Source of the DNA: CAYJPA01 sp964371945
GTDB lineage: Bacteria > Chloroflexota > Chloroflexia > Thermomicrobiales > UBA6265
DNA length: 33,626 nucleotides
Assembly (NCBI GenBank): GCA_964371945.1
Contig: CAYJPA010000066.1
Span: 1-33,626 of the forward strand
Reading direction: 5' to 3'
The notes under the pieces: model-generated
Told to the model about the DNA's origin: nothing
The model's database searches: none
The model's input: the letters and a program-made list of their open reading frames with translations, nothing else
Shown: positions 13,456 to 21,794 of the stretch, piece by piece
Numbering within the stretch: position 1 is the stretch's first letter
Layout: every line of letters starts with the position of its first letter
Translations under genes and position numbers: made by a program

Positions 13456-13848
13456 GTGACGCAGATTGACGAACCACCATTATTCGTCATCGAGGATCAT
13501 CTTCCATGGGAAGAAATCGACCGAATCTTGGATGGCTACGTTGTTCGATCGATCGATCGCTCAATGAAACCACAAGCGATCCTTGCAGAACTAGAAGCCA
13601 ATGGTGAGATTATCGTCACGGCCTCCAGGTGGTTCTTCAATGAGCTCAGGCGAACAGAGAGCCAGGATAAAGGGCTTTACAAGCGGGCCGGTGTGGTCTT
13701 GCTTCCGGGTCAATGGGCTGAATCCGCACCTCGAATCGAATATTGGTTGCCGCTTATCGACCAAGTTATCAAGATGAAGAGGAACGAATCTGATTCACGC
13801 GTGGTCATAGAACTCAAGGCTTCCGGGGTATTGACGGTCGATCCATAA
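13456..13848 (+). CDS. PIN-like toxin candidate partnered with the MerR/DUF433 antitoxin
   Basis: This 130-residue protein starts at a GTG 10 bp after the previous stop codon, so it is co-transcribed. Scattered acidic residues in the N-terminal half (IEDHLPWEEIDRILDGY) and a segment resembling the T-containing strand of PIN-like nucleases (ANGEIIVTASRWFFNEL) fit the VapC45/DUF5615-like partners usually paired with DUF433 antitoxins. No single catalytic signature is certain, and typical PIN D/E residues cannot be fixed without alignment. Small size and position are the main support. If real, it would be an RNase-type toxin. Confidence 0.6.
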   Translation: MTQIDEPPLFVIEDHLPWEEIDRILDGYVVRSIDRSMKPQAILAELEANGEIIVTASRWFFNELRRTESQDKGLYKRAGVVLLPGQWAESAPRIEYWLPLIDQVIKMKRNESDSRVVIELKASGVLTVDP

Positions 13849-14056
13849 CCCTGGAGATGGGTTCGGCGTCGAGTAGCTCCAGTCGACCACTTTAGTGTGT
13901 TTGACGAATGCGGGCGTAGAGGGCGTCGTCTGGATTTTTTCCAGAGATCCGGAGATCAAGTTGTCGAGATCCGCCATCATAATGTCGGGGGCCTGGGGTA
14001 CCGGTTGCTGGTTAGGAACGCGGCTGACTGCGATCCAGAAGTTCAATTCGGACCAG
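13849..14056 (-). other. Spacer between the TA pair and the HAD gene
   Basis: A minus-strand open frame of about 83 codons reaching 14046 contains ADLDNLISGSLEKIQTT, vaguely like the DLDNL motif of RusA-type resolvases. It lacks a good start and partly overlaps the end of the toxin-like gene. I treat it as a possible C-terminal gene remnant only. It lies inside the segment bracketed by the HAD repeats. Confidence 0.2.
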
Positions 14057-14776
14057 TTAGAAGTTGAGTTGGAGGGCGAAGTCGATGAAGTCGGTGGCGA
14101 TGATGTTGTAGTCGTGCTCGGGGTGGAGATCGGTGGTTTGATCGGGGCCGTGCTCGTGCGGTCGAGGGACGAAGGCGGTCGACATGCCGCATGCGGCGGC
14201 GGCGACGAGGTCGCTGTTGTGGGCAGCGACCATCATCACCTCGCCGGGTGAGAGTCCGATTGCCGCCGCGCTCTCGAGATAAACCTCTGGTTGTGGTTTG
14301 TAGGCGTGTGCGATTTCAGCGCCGAGCATGACATCCCATGGCAGTCCACCCCACTTTGCGAGATCAACCTGCAATGCGATGTGCCCATTCGAGTTCGGCG
14401 CGATGATGAAATTCCGCTTGAGCTGGGTCAGACCAGGGACGGTATCCGGCCATGGATCGAGGCGATGCCAGGCGCGGTTGAAGTCGATCCGCGCGACCTC
14501 CGGAAAATCGTCGAGACCGAACGCTGGAAGCAGTAGGTCGAGCGATTCCCGGTGGAGCAGATCGAGATTGACCCATGCCCGCGATCCGTTTCGAACCGAT
14601 TCCATTTGCGGTTGATAGCGGGCGCGCCAGGCATCGGCAAAGGCCGGCCAATCGATCTGCTTGATGCCGTGTCGCTCGGCAAGTGTTTCGCCTTCGCGGA
14701 TGATGCTGGACCGCCAGTCGACACAGGTGCCGAAGACGTCGAACAGCAGCGCTTTGGGGCGTTTGAACGCGGTCAT
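14057..14776 (-). CDS. HAD-superfamily (S)-2-haloacid dehalogenase-type hydrolase
   Basis: The 239-residue protein has the HAD motifs in order. The nucleophile motif FDVFGTCVDW has D13, motif II is IIAPNSNGH, a lysine motif is YKPQPEVY, and the end motif is MMVAAHNSDL. These fit type II L-2-haloacid dehalogenases, which remove halide from small 2-haloacids by a covalent aspartyl intermediate; related members dephosphorylate small metabolites. ATG 14776 overlaps the stop codon of the upstream propeller gene in ATGA, so the two are translationally coupled. A longer frame upstream exists but would overlap that gene extensively. The 3' end of this gene is duplicated at 12408-12545. Substrate specificity is uncertain. 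Confidence 0.9.
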   Translation of the reverse strand: MTAFKRPKALLFDVFGTCVDWRSSIIREGETLAERHGIKQIDWPAFADAWRARYQPQMESVRNGSRAWVNLDLLHRESLDLLLPAFGLDDFPEVARIDFNRAWHRLDPWPDTVPGLTQLKRNFIIAPNSNGHIALQVDLAKWGGLPWDVMLGAEIAHAYKPQPEVYLESAAAIGLSPGEVMMVAAHNSDLVAAAACGMSTAFVPRPHEHGPDQTTDLHPEHDYNIIATDFIDFALQLNF

Positions 14777-16263
14777 GATTCCGGTGCGATCAGCGCGGCG
14801 GGTATATAGCCGAGCGCGCCGCTTTGCGGTTCTCGAACAGGCCACCAGACGATTCCGTCGACCTCGACCGAGGCGTCGATCACGATTAGCTCGGTTCCGG
14901 CGTCAAGGGCGGCCGCAATCGCGCTTCCGGCGCCCGGCGTCGTGCGCAAGACGGTCGCGTCCGTGGTCACAACGGTGTCGCCCGGAGCGATTCCGCCTGA
15001 CGGAACCGGTGTCGCGGGGACCGGATCGACCCCAACCAGCGAGACGAGTGTCCAGGAGTATTCGTCGCCATCGCGAGAACTTGGGTACCCGATCAGATCG
15101 TTTGGCAGCGCCGTCACCCCGGGTTGCCGCGGGTCGAAGTCGAGATTCGGCAATCCTTCGCCGAGGACAGAGTCCTCCCCGGTCACTGGATCGAGGGATA
15201 AAAGCCGGACCGTGTCGTCGGCATCGCCTTCGCCTGGAATCTCTTCGGCAATCAACACGTTGCCGTTGGGATCGAAGGCGACGTTGTAGGCGAAGACGCT
15301 CGGGTCGGATGGCGAGAGCAGCGTGATCGCGCCTGAATCGAGATCGACCAGCGCGTAAAAAGGCGGTTTGAACAACTGCATCGCTCGCGTTGTCGCGACG
15401 ATCGCGAAGTTTGCGCCTAAGTCGATGTCATGGAGCGCGATATCAGAACCGCGTTCCGTAAACGGCATTGTGATCTGAATTAACGAGGTTCCATCCGACT
15501 TGGCCGACCATAACGCATTAGCCGATAGGTCGATCCCGGAGGTTGTGAAGAAGACGCGGCTTCCATCATTGGACCAGAGGATCCGGCCGTCGATCAGGTG
15601 GTATGGATCGCTTGGAAGTGTCGCGACGGTGGCGATCTCACTGGTATTGAGATCGATCTGGACCACCGAGGGGACGGCACGTTCGGTTGTCGTGAACGTT
15701 GTACGTGAGAAGGCGATCGACTCGCCAGTTGGCGAAAAAGCGGGTTGAAGATCGATGTAAACGGGATTTGACTCACCAATGTCGAACGGGACCTCTCCGT
15801 GAAACTGATCGTCGGTCAGATTCTCGAGCTCGCCGGTGCCGGCGTGCAGTTTCCAGATGTCGCCATCTTGCAGCAACTGCAGCAGGCCGTCGGCGAAGAC
15901 GAGCGACTCGCCATCCGCGGACCAGGAGACGCCGCCGTTGATGTGATTCGGGCCGTTGTCACCAAGGTAGACTCCGGGCGCGGAGCACGATCGGGGCGCG
16001 AGCGAAGGAACGGCATACACGCACAGTTTCGGCTCGTCGTCATCTCCCCCGCTTTGAGCAGCCGCCCGCAAGGAGGTGACAGTTCCGGCGTCGGACTGGA
16101 CCGGGGACGAAGCCAGGAGCCAGTAGCCGTCCGGGGAAAAACTCAGGATGCGCGCGTTCGGAACAGAAAGCTGATCCCAAGCCAGCGAGCTCGCGTGAGC
16201 GGCATGGGGAGATGCGAGCGCGAACAGGATCGCGAGAACCACAAATCGAGCGGGAAGTCGCAC
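14773..16263 (-). CDS. Secreted beta-propeller protein with C-terminal SH3b domain, copy 2
   Basis: The 496-residue protein begins at GTG 16263, with AAGGAAT upstream, and has a signal peptide ending near HAAHAS. Repeated blade motifs include SFSPDGYWLLA, SWSADGESLVFADG, FSPTGESIAFS and LWSNDGSRVFF. The last 70 residues form an SH3b domain (ATVLRTTPGAGSAIA, WWPVREPQSGALGYIP). It resembles the protein at 10722-12200 in domain order and in several blades, so the two arose by duplication. The stop codon overlaps the HAD gene start. A role in sensing or binding an extracellular ligand is a guess from domains only. Confidence 0.85.
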   Translation of the reverse strand: MRLPARFVVLAILFALASPHAAHASSLAWDQLSVPNARILSFSPDGYWLLASSPVQSDAGTVTSLRAAAQSGGDDDEPKLCVYAVPSLAPRSCSAPGVYLGDNGPNHINGGVSWSADGESLVFADGLLQLLQDGDIWKLHAGTGELENLTDDQFHGEVPFDIGESNPVYIDLQPAFSPTGESIAFSRTTFTTTERAVPSVVQIDLNTSEIATVATLPSDPYHLIDGRILWSNDGSRVFFTTSGIDLSANALWSAKSDGTSLIQITMPFTERGSDIALHDIDLGANFAIVATTRAMQLFKPPFYALVDLDSGAITLLSPSDPSVFAYNVAFDPNGNVLIAEEIPGEGDADDTVRLLSLDPVTGEDSVLGEGLPNLDFDPRQPGVTALPNDLIGYPSSRDGDEYSWTLVSLVGVDPVPATPVPSGGIAPGDTVVTTDATVLRTTPGAGSAIAAALDAGTELIVIDASVEVDGIVWWPVREPQSGALGYIPAALIAPES

Positions 16264-16360
16264 GGGTCAATTCCTTACCGATTCCGACGGCACAGCCAAG
16301 ACTGTGCCGCGCTATTCTGCATCTCCGGCGCACGGGAATCGATGCCAGAGGTCGCGGATA

Positions 16361-17605
16361 ATGTCTCGATCAAGCGACGCTGTATTGTCGCCGAGGAGCA
16401 ACGCGGTGTCAGTCGTCCGTTTTGTGTACAGCGACGCGAGGCCGCCAGCGGCGGCCTCATTGCTGGGCTTTACAGAACGAACAGGTGTTGAGATCGAAAC
16501 CGAAGAGATCGACGCGGCTTTGCTCCGAACCGTAGCGGGCGAAATTGTCACCGGCCAGCCGACGTGGGATTTGATGGTGCTCGATGAGGTCATCGTTACG
16601 GACCTGATTCGGCGAGGCGTTCTGGAACCGCTTGGGCGTCGCGCACACCACGATGGGGTCGATCTCGACGACTTTCCGCAGGCCGCAATCGACCGCTTCC
16701 GGGCGAGCGATGTCGTGTATGCCATTCCCGCTGCCGCGCGATCGAATGTGCTGATCTACCGGACGGATCTCATCGAGCGTTACGAGATCGAGATCCCGAC
16801 AACCTGGGATGATTTGAAGTCGACGGCGGTTTCGGCGCAGCTGGCGCTTCGAGAAGATGGCATCGACGATGTGTTCGGAGTTGCCGTTCCCGGTTTGGCA
16901 GGGTACGAGCAGAATTTCGTGATTGTCGGATCGACGCTCTTCCCCTCATGGGGCTGGCAATGGAACCGGGGAAGGGCGATGCCGCCGCTCGTCCACGAAC
17001 CCGCCACCGTTGACGCGCTTTCTTTCTTCGCCGCGCTCCTGACGGAGGCAGGACCGCATAGTCCGGCGAGGGTGTCGGGCAACGATGCGCGCCAGTTCTA
17101 CGCGGAGGGCAAATCGCTCTTTTTGATCGATACTCCACGTGCGCTGGTCAGAATGCGACGCGCGAAACCGGATGGAGTTGCGAGCCGCTCCGCGATCGCG
17201 ATGGTTCCGTTGGGTCCAACCGGCCGCCCGGAACCGGGTCTTGGGTCGCCCGCGTTTTGCATTCCGCGATCGAGTCCGGCCTGTGAGCAGGCGTGGGAGC
17301 TCCTGCGACACCTGATCTCGCCGGCCGAAATGGTCGCTGCCGCGCTTGAGGGAGATGTGGAAACGGCGAGGGTGTCGATACTATCGTCGGACGACTACGC
17401 GGTGAGCAACGGTCTGGAGTTTCAAGGGGTGATGCAGCGAACCAGCGCGTATGCCCGCATCAATCGACCGCTGATTCCGAATGGATGGGATTTTGGAGAT
17501 ATTGTGGGCGTAGCAGCCGAGTCGGTGATCGCCGGCGACCGGAGCGCCGACGAGGCATTACGGGTCGCGCAAGCGGTGATCGATGGTATGTCGTGGACGT
17601 CGTAA
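16361..17605 (+). CDS. Solute-binding-protein-like protein without a signal peptide
   Basis: The 414-residue product resembles the periplasmic binding proteins of carbohydrate ABC transporters. Landmarks are ASLLGFTERTGVEIETEEID near the N-terminus, TWDLMVLDE, the substrate-cleft segment VVYAIPAAARSNVLIYRTDL and IPTTWDDL near the middle, and a lobe with FYAEGKSLFLIDTP. It lacks a signal peptide or lipobox. ATG 16361 follows AGAGG; a start further upstream (16304) would add a basic, non-hydrophobic stretch. No ABC permease genes are nearby, and the gene overlaps a membrane glycosyltransferase gene by 13 bp. It may be cytoplasmic and repurposed, or a true signal sequence may have been lost. Confidence 0.75.
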   Translation: MSRSSDAVLSPRSNAVSVVRFVYSDARPPAAASLLGFTERTGVEIETEEIDAALLRTVAGEIVTGQPTWDLMVLDEVIVTDLIRRGVLEPLGRRAHHDGVDLDDFPQAAIDRFRASDVVYAIPAAARSNVLIYRTDLIERYEIEIPTTWDDLKSTAVSAQLALREDGIDDVFGVAVPGLAGYEQNFVIVGSTLFPSWGWQWNRGRAMPPLVHEPATVDALSFFAALLTEAGPHSPARVSGNDARQFYAEGKSLFLIDTPRALVRMRRAKPDGVASRSAIAMVPLGPTGRPEPGLGSPAFCIPRSSPACEQAWELLRHLISPAEMVAAALEGDVETARVSILSSDDYAVSNGLEFQGVMQRTSAYARINRPLIPNGWDFGDIVGVAAESVIAGDRSADEALRVAQAVIDGMSWTS

Positions 17606-19026
17606 TCGAACGCAATCCCGCATCGGAGACGGCTCTCGAACCGGACGATCATCCGGCAGACGCCGCGGCGACGGAAAATCCGACTGCTCCTGAGAAGGCC
17701 GTAAGCCGGCGCTGGCTCGATCTGGTGCTCGTCGGATTCCTGATTGTGGCGACGCTTTGGAGGCTGTTGCCGGCGGTTTCGGCGACGCCGTTCCACCGGG
17801 ACGAAGCGCGGTGGCTCAGTAATTCCTCACTGCTTCGTGAGTGGCGGCATCCCCTTGGGATCAAATGGCAGGATGAAGGTTACACGGACGTCCATGGAAC
17901 GATCGACGAGCGGAACCGCCGGCGATCGCAGTTGCCGTTCGCGATGTACGTGCTCGGAGCCGGCGTCTTTCTGCAGCGGGGTGAGCTGCCGGACAACAGT
18001 TACTGGATCATGAGCCAGGGCAACGAATGGAACGCGGCGCAGGGCAATATGCCTTCGGAGGGCGAGCTGAAAGCTGGGCGGCGAACGGATGTCGCGATCG
18101 CGGTCTTGACCGTGATCGCCTTGTTTGCGATCGGGACGCTGCTGATGAACAGAGTCGGCGGTCTCGTCTCCGCGCTTGTGTACGCGGTTCATCCCTTGAC
18201 CCGCGATACCGCGAGCCGGGCGTGGTCGGATCCGCTGCTGGTGTTGATGGTTGCACTGTCGGCGCTCGCGGCTTATCGGCTGGCGCAACGTCCGACCTGG
18301 GGCCGGGCGCTCGTGCTGGGTACGGCGCTTGGACTCGGCGGCGCGACCAAACTCAGCCCGCTGTTGGTCGCGGCCGCCGCCGGCGTTGTCGGGGTCCTGA
18401 TTCTGCTGTGGCAGGTTCTTTCTCGCCAGCCTCGGGATCGTCTAGTGAAGCTGGGCTTCGGGCTCATCGCTGTCCCGGCGATCGCGTTTGCCGTGTTCGT
18501 GGCGGTGTATCCCTATCTGTGGACCGATCCGATCGATCACACGAAGCGGATGTTCGACTTCCGGACCGACAGCTTCGACATGCAGGGAGTCAGTTTTCCG
18601 GCCGCGAAGGTCGAGGATCGAGCCGACGCGCTACGCCGGGTCGGCGACGAGCTCGGCGCGCGCTTCAGTGCCGGTGGCCTGATCGCAGAGACGTTCGATC
18701 AAGACGATTGGAGCGCATTTCGCAATCTCGATCTGGCGCTGGCAGTGGTCGGATGGCTTGTCATTTTGGGGTTGTTGGTGTCCCGTGGCATCGCATGGCC
18801 GCAGTCGTTGATGGCAGGGCTCGTGGCGGTTCAGGCGGCGGCCGTGATCTTCGGCATGGGTGTCGAATACGCGCGCTATCTCCTGCCGGTGCTGCTCGCG
18901 GTCGCCCTCGGCGCCGGCGTCACGTTGGGCACTGTCTGGGATCTCGCCTGGAACCGGTCCTGGTTTCGAAGGACTGCTCCAGCGGAAGATTCTCAACCAC
19001 TGGGCGCCCAGGAGGCGACGTTGTGA
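17593..19026 (+). CDS. GT-C family membrane glycosyltransferase (PMT/ArnT-like)
   Basis: The 477-residue protein has a short soluble N-terminus followed by about ten hydrophobic segments. The first loop carries FHRDEARW, an acidic DE motif like the catalytic loop of dolichyl-phosphate-mannose-type (GT39/GT83) glycosyltransferases, which transfer sugars from lipid-phosphate donors on the outer face of the membrane. A long extracytoplasmic loop with YWIMSQGNEWN follows. GTG 17593 overlaps the previous gene's stop region, and the stop codon overlaps the next start in GTGA. The three overlapping genes therefore form one operon. Acceptor and donor are unknown; lipid, protein or polysaccharide glycosylation are possible. 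Confidence 0.8.
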   Translation: MDVVIERNPASETALEPDDHPADAAATENPTAPEKAVSRRWLDLVLVGFLIVATLWRLLPAVSATPFHRDEARWLSNSSLLREWRHPLGIKWQDEGYTDVHGTIDERNRRRSQLPFAMYVLGAGVFLQRGELPDNSYWIMSQGNEWNAAQGNMPSEGELKAGRRTDVAIAVLTVIALFAIGTLLMNRVGGLVSALVYAVHPLTRDTASRAWSDPLLVLMVALSALAAYRLAQRPTWGRALVLGTALGLGGATKLSPLLVAAAAGVVGVLILLWQVLSRQPRDRLVKLGFGLIAVPAIAFAVFVAVYPYLWTDPIDHTKRMFDFRTDSFDMQGVSFPAAKVEDRADALRRVGDELGARFSAGGLIAETFDQDDWSAFRNLDLALAVVGWLVILGLLVSRGIAWPQSLMAGLVAVQAAAVIFGMGVEYARYLLPVLLAVALGAGVTLGTVWDLAWNRSWFRRTAPAEDSQPLGAQEATL

Positions 19027-20051
19027 CGAATGAGCTGGATATCGAGCAGCCAGGCGCGCTGACCGCCTATTTGCGAGAGACGCGACGAATCCGGCCGGAT
19101 GAAGAGCCTTCCGTTCATGTGTTGGCGGGCGGGGTTTCCAATCGAACCGTGCTCGTGGAGCGACCGAGTGGCGAGGCGTGGGTTGTCAAGCAGGCTCTGG
19201 CGAAGCTGCGAGTGAAGGTCGATTGGTTCAGCAGCCCGGAGCGAATCCATCGTGAGGCGCTCGGATTGCGCTGGCTCGAGCAGATCGCGCCGCCCGGAAC
19301 GACCACGCCGCTCGTGTTCGAGGATCACGAGCACCACCTGCTCGGGATGGAAGCCGTTCCGCAACCGCACGAGAACTGGAAAGTCATGCTCCTGGCCGGA
19401 AATTTGGAGCGCGATCACGTCGAGCAGTTTGCGCGGCTTCTCGGCACCGTACACCGGGCGAGCAACGAGCGGAAAGCGGAGATCGAGCCGCTCTTTGGCG
19501 ATCGCGGGTTTTTCGAATCGCTCCGGCTGGAGCCCTATTACATCTATACCGGGACGCAGGTGCCGGAAGCCGCAAAGTTCATCGACGCGCTGGTCGCTGA
19601 AACACGATCTCATCAAGAGACGATCGTTCACGGCGACTATAGTCCGAAGAACGTGCTGGTGCACAACGGCCGGTTGATCCTCCTTGATCACGAGGTGATC
19701 CACCTCGGTGATCCCGGGTTTGATCTTGGCTTTTCGTTGACCCACTTCTTGAGCAAGGCGCATCATGTCGATGGGCGGAGAGACGCGTTCGTCGACGCCG
19801 CGAAGCATTACTGGGCGACGTACGCGGAGACGGCCGGCGATGCTGCCTGGGCACATGGGCTTGAGCCGCGAGCGGTGCGACATACGCTTGGATGCATGTT
19901 GGGGCGAGCTCGGGGGCGTTCGCCACTGGAGTACCTTGATGAGTCCAAGCGGACGATTCAGGCGGACGTTGTGACCGAGCTTATGAGGAATCCGCCGCGC
20001 TCTGTCGCCGATCTTGCCGACCGTTTTGTTGCGATGCTGCCGGTCGATTAG
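19023..20051 (+). CDS. APH-family small-molecule kinase
   Basis: This 342-residue protein has the phosphotransferase fold of the aminoglycoside/choline kinase family. The P-loop-like region is LAGGVSNRTVLVERP, followed by VVKQALAKLRVK with the ATP-binding lysine. The catalytic loop is VHGDYSPKNVLVHN and the metal-binding segment LLDHEVIHLGDPGFDLGF. HGDxxxxN and the D in the second motif are intact, so it is probably active. The GTG at 19023 overlaps the glycosyltransferase stop codon. Members phosphorylate sugars, methylthioribose or choline-like compounds; the substrate cannot be deduced. In this operon a sugar or alcohol related to the glycosyltransferase is a reasonable guess. Drug resistance is not indicated by context. 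Confidence 0.85.
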   Translation: MTNELDIEQPGALTAYLRETRRIRPDEEPSVHVLAGGVSNRTVLVERPSGEAWVVKQALAKLRVKVDWFSSPERIHREALGLRWLEQIAPPGTTTPLVFEDHEHHLLGMEAVPQPHENWKVMLLAGNLERDHVEQFARLLGTVHRASNERKAEIEPLFGDRGFFESLRLEPYYIYTGTQVPEAAKFIDALVAETRSHQETIVHGDYSPKNVLVHNGRLILLDHEVIHLGDPGFDLGFSLTHFLSKAHHVDGRRDAFVDAAKHYWATYAETAGDAAWAHGLEPRAVRHTLGCMLGRARGRSPLEYLDESKRTIQADVVTELMRNPPRSVADLADRFVAMLPVD

Positions 20052-20096
20052 TCGACGAGACGACGAGACGACGAAACGACAAGGCAACGAGACTGC
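20049..20096. repeat. Short degenerate minisatellite
   Basis: Short GACGA- and CGAGA-type words recur with small changes between the kinase stop codon and the next gene. It looks like slipped-strand expansion of a GA/CG-rich spacer, with no evident function. Confidence 0.4.
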
Positions 20097-20111
20097 TAAA
20101 TGAGGTCGCGA

Positions 20112-21794
20112 ATGAGTGCCGATTTTGAAACGAGTGCGGTCTCAGCCGAGCAATTCCTGCGGCTGCTGGCCAGGGCTGAGACAGCGACCGCACGGGAACA
20201 ATGGGTGCATGCGGCGGCGCACTGGGCGCGAGTGACCGAGGCCAATCCGGTTCAGGGCGCCTATTGGACGAAGCTCGGGCAGGCGCGGGCGAAGGCGGGT
20301 GATTTCAGGGGGGCGATTCCGGCTTTCGAACGGGCACTTGAGTTGCGCGACGGATTTCCTTTTGCTTCCGCGTACCAGATCAGCGCGTGCAATGCGCGGT
20401 TGGGCGATACGGATGCGGCGGCCGCATGGCTGGCACGGGCGCTGGAGCTTGGCTATCGAGATCTGGCAGGAGCTCGCGACGATGAAGATTTCAGCTCGTT
20501 TCGCGAGCACCCAGCTTTTCGCGAGCTGCTTGGCATTGTCGATGCCAAGGGGCTTAGCCGGGAAGAGGGATGGAGCCTTGATCTAGGGTTCTTTTCTCGA
20601 GAGGTGAAGCGACGAGCCTACGCTCCGTTTGCGCACATCAGCGAAGCGGCATTCGATGCCGAATTGGCGGAAATCGCGGCGTCGATCGCGGAGCGGTCGG
20701 ACTATCAAATCCTGATCGCGTTGCGACGGCTTCTTGGGCATCTTCATGACGGTCACGCCGGTGTTTGGCGCAAAGACTTGCACGATCTGGCGATCCCGGT
20801 TCTGTTCGAGCTGTTCGAGGAGGGTCTTTACATCATCGCGGCGCGGCCGGATCTGGAGGAGATCTTTGGCGGACGAGTCCTTCGCATTGGCGATCACCAA
20901 GCCGAGGAGGTGGTTGCCGCGATCGACGCAACGCTCTGCCGCGACAACGATTCTGGACCGCGAGGAATCGTGCCCAGGCTGGTTCGCGAACCGGCGCTGC
21001 TCCATGCGCTTGACCTGATACCCGATCCCGAGAGCGTCGAGTTGACCGTTGCACTGGAATCTGGAGGAGAGCGGAGCGTTGTTGTCGAAGCTGCCGATGG
21101 CATCTCGTCCCGGTCGATCAGAGAGAACCCGCCTCGTCCGGAAGGATGGCTCTATCTGCCCGAGTGGCTCGATGGACCAGTCCCACTCTATCTGAAGAAC
21201 CGGGCGGCGACGTATTGGTTCGAGGTGCTTCCGGAACATGGCGTCGTTTATGCCCAGATCAACGCAATTGCTGACGGCCCCGGTGAGACGCTTGGCGAGC
21301 TCGCTCACCGGGTGGTCGACGCCGCGGAGGAGATTCCGGGTGCGCGACTCGTGCTCGATCTGCGCTTTAATGGCGGCGGAAACACGTTCCTGGAGATGCC
21401 GCTGCTCCGCCGGTTGATCGGGAGCCGAGAGCTCAATCAGCGGGGCCGGCTATTCGTGATCATTGGACGCAATACCTTTTCCGCCGCGCAGAACCTGATC
21501 AATCTGCTCGATGTGTTCACCGACGTGATCTTTGTCGGAGAGCCGAGCGGTTCGAGCCCGACCTTTGTCGGCGAAACGATCGAATTCGAGCTGCCATATA
21601 GCGGGGCTTCTGTGAACGTTTCCGATTTGCTCTGGCAAACGGGATGGGCGATGGACTACCGAACTTGGATCGCGCCGGCACTCTACACGCCGCTCGCGTT
21701 CGCGTCCTACCGGGAGAATCGCGATCCCGCGATGGAAGCGATTCTGGCGTGCCGGGAGCATCTACCTGGCGTGCTGCAAACCAAAGGCGATTAG
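20112..21794 (+). CDS. TPR-containing S41-like peptidase family protein, apparently cytoplasmic
   Basis: The 560-residue protein starts at ATG 20112, where GAGG lies 6 nt upstream (an ATG at 20100 is an alternative). The first 130 residues contain TPR-like helices (AAAHWARVTEANPVQGAYWT, FERALELRDGFPFASAYQIS). The C-terminal half resembles S41 peptidases. It has LDLRFNGGGNT and then IGRNTFSAAQNLINLL, where the S of TFSAAQ matches the nucleophile. EPSGSSPTFVGE follows. A PDZ-like stretch (GGRVLRIGDHQAEEV) sits between. Most S41 enzymes are exported, but no signal peptide or membrane helix is visible here, so it may act in the cytoplasm or be non-catalytic. It follows the kinase gene by 60 bp. 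Confidence 0.75.
   Translation: MSADFETSAVSAEQFLRLLARAETATAREQWVHAAAHWARVTEANPVQGAYWTKLGQARAKAGDFRGAIPAFERALELRDGFPFASAYQISACNARLGDTDAAAAWLARALELGYRDLAGARDDEDFSSFREHPAFRELLGIVDAKGLSREEGWSLDLGFFSREVKRRAYAPFAHISEAAFDAELAEIAASIAERSDYQILIALRRLLGHLHDGHAGVWRKDLHDLAIPVLFELFEEGLYIIAARPDLEEIFGGRVLRIGDHQAEEVVAAIDATLCRDNDSGPRGIVPRLVREPALLHALDLIPDPESVELTVALESGGERSVVVEAADGISSRSIRENPPRPEGWLYLPEWLDGPVPLYLKNRAATYWFEVLPEHGVVYAQINAIADGPGETLGELAHRVVDAAEEIPGARLVLDLRFNGGGNTFLEMPLLRRLIGSRELNQRGRLFVIIGRNTFSAAQNLINLLDVFTDVIFVGEPSGSSPTFVGETIEFELPYSGASVNVSDLLWQTGWAMDYRTWIAPALYTPLAFASYRENRDPAMEAILACREHLPGVLQTKGD

Noticed and set aside
13795..14046. RusA-like resolvase gene
   Set aside because: Only a DLDNL-like word supports it; no complete domain or start, and it overlaps the end of the toxin-like gene.
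18027..19022. Long N-terminal extension of the APH-type kinase
   Set aside because: It is a shifted-frame reading of the membrane glycosyltransferase gene; the GTGA overlap at 19023 gives a normal kinase length.
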